A stretch of 64,000 nt of DNA from NCBI RefSeq assembly GCF_008122265.1, contig NZ_CP043042.1:3410001-3474000 (forward strand). Reading direction: 5' to 3'. Under the pieces are notes generated by a model. It saw only the letters and a program-made list of their open reading frames with translations, was not told the DNA's origin and searched no databases. This DNA is from Marinobacter fonticola. Lineage in GTDB: Bacteria; Pseudomonadota; Gammaproteobacteria; Pseudomonadales; Oleiphilaceae. Made by a program: the position numbers and the translations under genes. The first letter of the stretch is position 1; each line of letters begins with the position of its first letter. This document shows positions 61,102 to 64,000 of the stretch, piece after piece.

Positions 61102-61758
61102 TCACTCCTTGCTTATGAGCCAATGATCGAGACAACTGAACGTTTCGATAGCCGAGCTAGTCATCTTCAATGTTTGGGGAGCCCCCATCTCCAGATTCGC
61201 CAGCTGCTGACGAAAACAGCCCCACATGCGCCCATTGCCGGGGCCGTAGCCGTCGTAAAAGCGACCGCCCGTCTCCGGCGTAACGCCAAGAGTTGCATGG
61301 AGATGGCGTGAAATTAGCGTTCCGCCCATCGTGGCGCCTTCCAGCACATAAAGACAGCCAACGGCTTGGGGAAGATCTTCGATCTGCGGCGTCTCTGCGA
61401 CTGAGGCGCGCGGAAGCTCGGCAATGGCCTGTTCGCTCAGCCCAAGAACGCTCAGGTCCTGACGCAACCAAGGCGTTTTCCAGCGTTCAGCGGTAGCTCG
61501 CTCAACGACGGAACGGTCAGCGACGGCAATACGGGACGGCAAATCGGCCAAGATGAATTCCACAGGCTCGTAAAATCCAAGCAGCCGGGCTAGGAGGTCG
61601 CGATAACGCGAGTGTGATAACCCGGGCTCGAACAGCCTGGCCAAACGGGGATTCCGCTCTATTTGCCGATGGCTCTTCAGTGTGGCGCTACGAAGCTGGG
61701 TCAACAACGGATTGGCACGAGTGGCCTGGGGCGCTGGGCGTGTTTCCATTGTCTGCAT
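61102..61758 (-). CDS. bphO: Biliverdin-producing heme oxygenase BphO
   Basis: A 218-residue heme oxygenase. The proximal His is in LRSATLKSHRQIERN near residue 30, and the distal helix is GCLYVLEGATMGGTLISRHL with the conserved Gly pair. It opens heme to biliverdin, CO and iron, giving the chromophore for the phytochrome encoded downstream. The stop codon is immediately followed by the bphP start, so the two genes form one operon. The promoter lies in the ~380 bp upstream. Confidence 0.93.
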   Translation of the reverse strand: MQTMETRPAPQATRANPLLTQLRSATLKSHRQIERNPRLARLFEPGLSHSRYRDLLARLLGFYEPVEFILADLPSRIAVADRSVVERATAERWKTPWLRQDLSVLGLSEQAIAELPRASVAETPQIEDLPQAVGCLYVLEGATMGGTLISRHLHATLGVTPETGGRFYDGYGPGNGRMWGCFRQQLANLEMGAPQTLKMTSSAIETFSCLDHWLISKE

Positions 61759-62136
61759 AACTACCGATTCCGTTGCTTAACCGCAGCCCATCGTGTTTTA
61801 AGAGACTGGGAACTCGACCGTTGAAGGTGAGCTTTGCAGGGAGATACCCCGCTGAGCGGTCAAGCGCACACCCCGCCGCACGAGATAATTATTCTACACA
61901 CGGATCGGTCACCCAAAACCCATTAGTTTAGAGAAAGCATAGAGTTATAGAATAAACATAGGTTTAGATCGCGCGAAAATAGCGCACATTGAGGGGGCGG
62001 CCAGTTCCGCGGCCGGCAAGCATTGAGTAGTCGCACAATTTTGTGCGGGTTTATTCCAAATTCGCTAACTGGACACCGTGCCCTGCCCAGCCACGCCTTT
62101 TTCGGCGCTTCGCTTCAGCGTGAGCGAAGGGCCGGT
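61759..62136. promoter_or_regulatory. bphO upstream region
   Basis: About 380 bp, AT-rich between 61880 and 61990. It contains the near-palindrome CGCACAATTTTGTGCG at 62032-62047, which could be a regulator site or the end of the crp-like transcript. The bphOP promoter should lie here. Confidence 0.45.
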
Positions 62137-62865
62137 TCACGCTTCAGCAACGCTCACTTCCAGATATTCCGGGTCGAAGCACGCAAACTGTTCCAACCGT
62201 TGCCAGTCTGGCACCTTCAGGTTGCCATGCTTGAGATCGAGAATGCCGTCTTTGCGGAGCTGGCGCGCGACGCGATTCATGTGGACGATGCTGATGCCCA
62301 GAGCCTCGGAAAGTTCGATCTGCGTCAGCGATACACTAAATGATGCCAGACTCTTCGCTTTCTCACCATGAGTGCGATAAACAAGCTCGCATAACAGGTG
62401 GGCGAGCCGTTGATCTGCCTGGAGGCTCACCAAGTTGACCAGCCACTGATGAGACATGCGCTTTCTCAGCACTTCCTGCTCGCGTACAAACTGCCGGGTC
62501 AAACGCCGCGTATCTGCCGCATCGTGCAGGTCGGCCAACGGTATTTTGTAAGCGACGAGAGGTCCCAGGGCCCGGACCGACATGGGCGCCTTGGGCAGCA
62601 TAAACGTGGAAAGATTGCAGAGGTCTCCCGGCATGAAAAAATGAAGCGTCTGCATGGAGCCGTCAACCAGGAGCTTGTAGCCGCAGGCCAACCCTTTCTC
62701 AATCAGGAAGACATGATCAACATTGCTGGACTCGAGGATCAGGTTCTCACCTTTTTCGAGATGAACCTCATTCCCACAACAGCGTAAAAAGTCCGCATTC
62801 TTCTCTACGAATCGCTCAGCCAGCATGCCCTCATGAGGCTGCAAAGCTACATTGATCGTCTTCAT
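62137..62865 (-). CDS. Crp/Fnr-family transcription regulator
   Basis: A 242-residue regulator. Residues ~15-135 form the cyclic-nucleotide-binding-like barrel (VEKNADFLRCCGNEVHL, SNVDHVFLIEKGLACGYKL, LHFFMPGDLCN); a helix follows, and then a winged helix-turn-helix near 185-215 with LTQIELSEALGISIVHMNRV and ARQLRKDGI. The N-terminus lacks an Fnr-type cysteine cluster (the pair RCCGN is not that motif). The family senses redox, oxygen, cAMP or phenolics. It lies upstream of bphO on the same strand, 380 bp away, and could control it, but this is inferred. Confidence 0.88.
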   Translation of the reverse strand: MKTINVALQPHEGMLAERFVEKNADFLRCCGNEVHLEKGENLILESSNVDHVFLIEKGLACGYKLLVDGSMQTLHFFMPGDLCNLSTFMLPKAPMSVRALGPLVAYKIPLADLHDAADTRRLTRQFVREQEVLRKRMSHQWLVNLVSLQADQRLAHLLCELVYRTHGEKAKSLASFSVSLTQIELSEALGISIVHMNRVARQLRKDGILDLKHGNLKVPDWQRLEQFACFDPEYLEVSVAEA

Positions 62866-63086
62866 TATTCGCCCTTGCCTATAACTTTTGTCATTTTATT
62901 GGCGTCCATCTTAACTCCGCCAATTAATCGTCACATTAACATACTTTAGCCATACATGACGGATTAGTCAGATTTATTTAATGAACGTCCAATAGAAATT
63001 TCAGGTCGTTATAGGAATGACCTAGCGGGCGGCGGGCCAAATACCGGGTTTTGGGCATCGAAGAATGATGCCGCAGTAATACCCCG

Positions 63087-63266
63087 TTAGAAAAAGTAGT
63101 AGCTGAGAATTTGCAGAACGATCAGCAACGCAATCAGCGGGAAGATGTAACGCGCCAGATGACTGTAGTCCTTGGGCTCGGTTTTGGAGGCGTACTTCTC
63201 CAAGAACGGCACGAGAACAATCAAGGTAACGAAGAGGATACCCAGTATCGCCAGCAGGGTGCCCAT
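63087..63266 (-). CDS. Small two-helix membrane protein
   Basis: A 59-residue protein from the ATG at 63266 (GGAG nine bases upstream): helix MGTLLAILGILFVTLIVLV, loop EKYASKTEPKDYSHLAR, helix IFPLIALLIVLQILSYYF. The frame is open further upstream to 63383, but without a signal. No family is recognised. Confidence 0.65.
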   Translation of the reverse strand: MGTLLAILGILFVTLIVLVPFLEKYASKTEPKDYSHLARYIFPLIALLIVLQILSYYFF

Positions 63267-63502
63267 GGTAGCGGCTCCGGTATTAAAAATGATGACGGGG
63301 GCTGACCCAACACAAAGCTCCTTATGGTATTCCAGTATGACACCCCAGCAAGGTAAAGCCGACCGTTCCATTAACGCCATCAAATGACACCGTCATCCTG
63401 AAGCAAACCTTTGGTTTGGGTGAGATGGCCGAGGCTCTCAGCTATGAGGAGGCGGAACGTCACTTCGGGAAGATTTGTCTGGAATTACGAGCAATCCCGT
63501 GA
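63267..63502. other. Intergenic stretch before the structured element
   Basis: No convincing gene; it holds the leader of the small membrane protein gene. Nothing else is supported. Confidence 0.4.
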
Positions 63503-63607
63503 GAAGAGCCTAGACTATAAATAAGGGGGCATAACTGCGGTATGCCCCAATAAATGCAGGGTACTTTTCGGGCAGTTATGCCGCCCTGTTTTTCAACTAG
63601 GCTCTTT
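63503..63607 (+). repeat. Nested inverted-repeat element before the GAF gene
   Basis: Outer arms AAGAGCCTAG (63504-63513) and CTAGGCTCTT (63597-63606). Inner arms GGCATAACTGC (63528-63538) and GCAGTTATGCC (63572-63582). A competing local hairpin GGGGCATA / TATGCCCC is possible, and CAGGG / CCCTG is followed by TTTTT. The layout allows two mutually exclusive folds, like an attenuator, or a small palindromic mobile element. Confidence 0.6.
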
Positions 63608-63746
63608 TTACAGGAATGCGTCCGAAGCCGTTGAGCACCAGAATTCCGGACCCCGGTATCCGACAGCGTGGCGCCCGCAGCCCGCGTAGCGCAACCTGTC
63701 AACCAGGTCGGTGTAACCTGAGCCACATGGCGGGAGTAGCATCTCC

Positions 63747-64000
63747 ATGTCCAACTATGAACAAGAGCGCCTGTACACCCTGCGCCAACTGAAGATCCTC
63801 GACACACCGCCCAGCGAAAGTTTTGATCGCATCACCCGGACCGCAGCCAAACTGTTTAATTTGCCAGTGTCCGCCATCTCGCTGACGGACGAGAATCGTC
63901 AATGGTTCAAATCCCGAGTCGGCACAGAATTCACGGAAGTCGCGCGAAGAAAATCACCTTGCAGCGATATATCCGCCAGTCCCGAGGTGCTGGTCATCGA
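63747..64000 (+). CDS. GAF-domain protein, N-terminal part (runs off the window)
   Basis: The first 84 residues of a GAF protein: MSNYEQERLYTLRQLKILDT, PPSESFDRITRTAAKLFN, VSAISLTDENRQWFKSRVG and KSPCSDISASP. This N-terminal GAF type usually precedes GGDEF, EAL or histidine kinase domains. GGGAG lies ten bases before the ATG. The output domain is beyond the window. Confidence 0.85.
   Translation, partial: MSNYEQERLYTLRQLKILDTPPSESFDRITRTAAKLFNLPVSAISLTDENRQWFKSRVGTEFTEVARRKSPCSDISASPEVLVI

Noticed and set aside
62032..62047. CGCACAATTTTGTGCG as a Crp/Fnr box
   Set aside because: It does not match TGTGA-n6-TCACA or TTGAT-n4-ATCAA; kept only as an unassigned palindrome.
63460..63807. Minus-strand 115-codon frame covering the structured element
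   Set aside because: It overlaps the GAF gene start and the inverted repeats, and its residues (Cys/Trp/Gly-rich) look non-coding.
1..64000. CRISPR arrays, tRNA or rRNA genes, insertion sequences, prophage genes
   Set aside because: No spaced identical repeats, cloverleaf or CCA ends, transposase motifs or phage structural proteins were seen on either strand.

Overview
The window looks like chromosome of a marine or halotolerant gammaproteobacterium close to Marinobacter. This rests on gene content: a CysTWA/Sbp sulfate importer, malonate catabolism with a TRAP importer, CheV, many c-di-GMP enzymes, a CLCA_X-type protein, DUF2244, and compact GC-rich genes with AGGA/GGAG ribosome sites. It is an inference from protein style, not from a marker gene. 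I saw no rRNA, tRNA, CRISPR array, transposase or prophage gene.

Layout. 1-1968: an AT-richer tail of integron gene cassettes (vapBC; yefM-yoeB; a HEPN-like gene) separated by two attC-type sites. The cassette edges repeat the 7-8 bp of each cassette's own attC, which is strong evidence for cassettes. No integrase lies within reach. 2263-6188: sulfate ABC importer operon sbp-cysT-cysW-cysA, closed by a clear terminator. 6530-7933: Na+/alanine-type symporter. 8071-10828: an exported unknown protein and an AbiTii-like defence protein. 11040-18605: malonate operon (TRAP dctPQM, matA, matB and a maleate-isomerase-like gene) with a divergent GntR-FCD regulator and a perfect 14-bp operator-like palindrome between them. 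19016-23819: chemoreceptor, ZIP metal transporter, CaiB-type CoA-transferase and GST. 23850-27659: two divergent gamma-glutamyltranspeptidase paralogues. 27966-36585: an Hpt-REC-REC-GGDEF-EAL protein with degenerate catalytic sites, a stress flavin/PNPOx protein, small envelope and membrane proteins, MFS and LysE exporters, and CheV. 36916-44534: DUF2244, a GMC oxidoreductase with a Tat-exported small partner, a lipoprotein hydrolase, YqaE/Pmp3, glutamate dehydrogenase, two small genes and RarD. 44739-49358: a Cache-GGDEF-EAL protein overlapping a Sel1-like lipoprotein gene, and an AEC transporter. 49526-51712: an encapsulated ferritin, encapsulin and flavin reductase operon. 52048-57777: GH114 secreted glycosidase, unknown transporter, a candidate GGA-rich (RsmY/CsrB-like) sRNA, an Atm1-type ABC exporter, a 32-residue membrane peptide and a PRC-barrel protein. 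57872-62865: heme oxygenase plus bacteriophytochrome with GGDEF-EAL output, and a Crp/Fnr regulator. 63087-64000: a small membrane protein, a heavily self-complementary intergenic element and the start of a GAF-domain protein.

Most striking points. (1) The encapsulin operon's third gene is an FNR-type reductase. Its N-terminal ~60 residues look like an EncFtn helical hairpin that has lost the metal ligands, suggesting a docking or fusion route for reducing encapsulated iron. (2) The sequence 54880-55020 has seven GGA motifs, one in a classic hairpin loop, before a strong terminator. (3) The cassette tail carries toxin-antitoxin modules inverted relative to their attC sites and has no visible integrase. 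(4) Degenerate tandem repeats with a shared core GAAGCGnnTA and 13- or 18-bp period sit exactly on stop or start codons of unrelated genes. Many c-di-GMP genes in one 64-kb stretch, including a light-sensing one, point to dense control of the motile-sessile switch.
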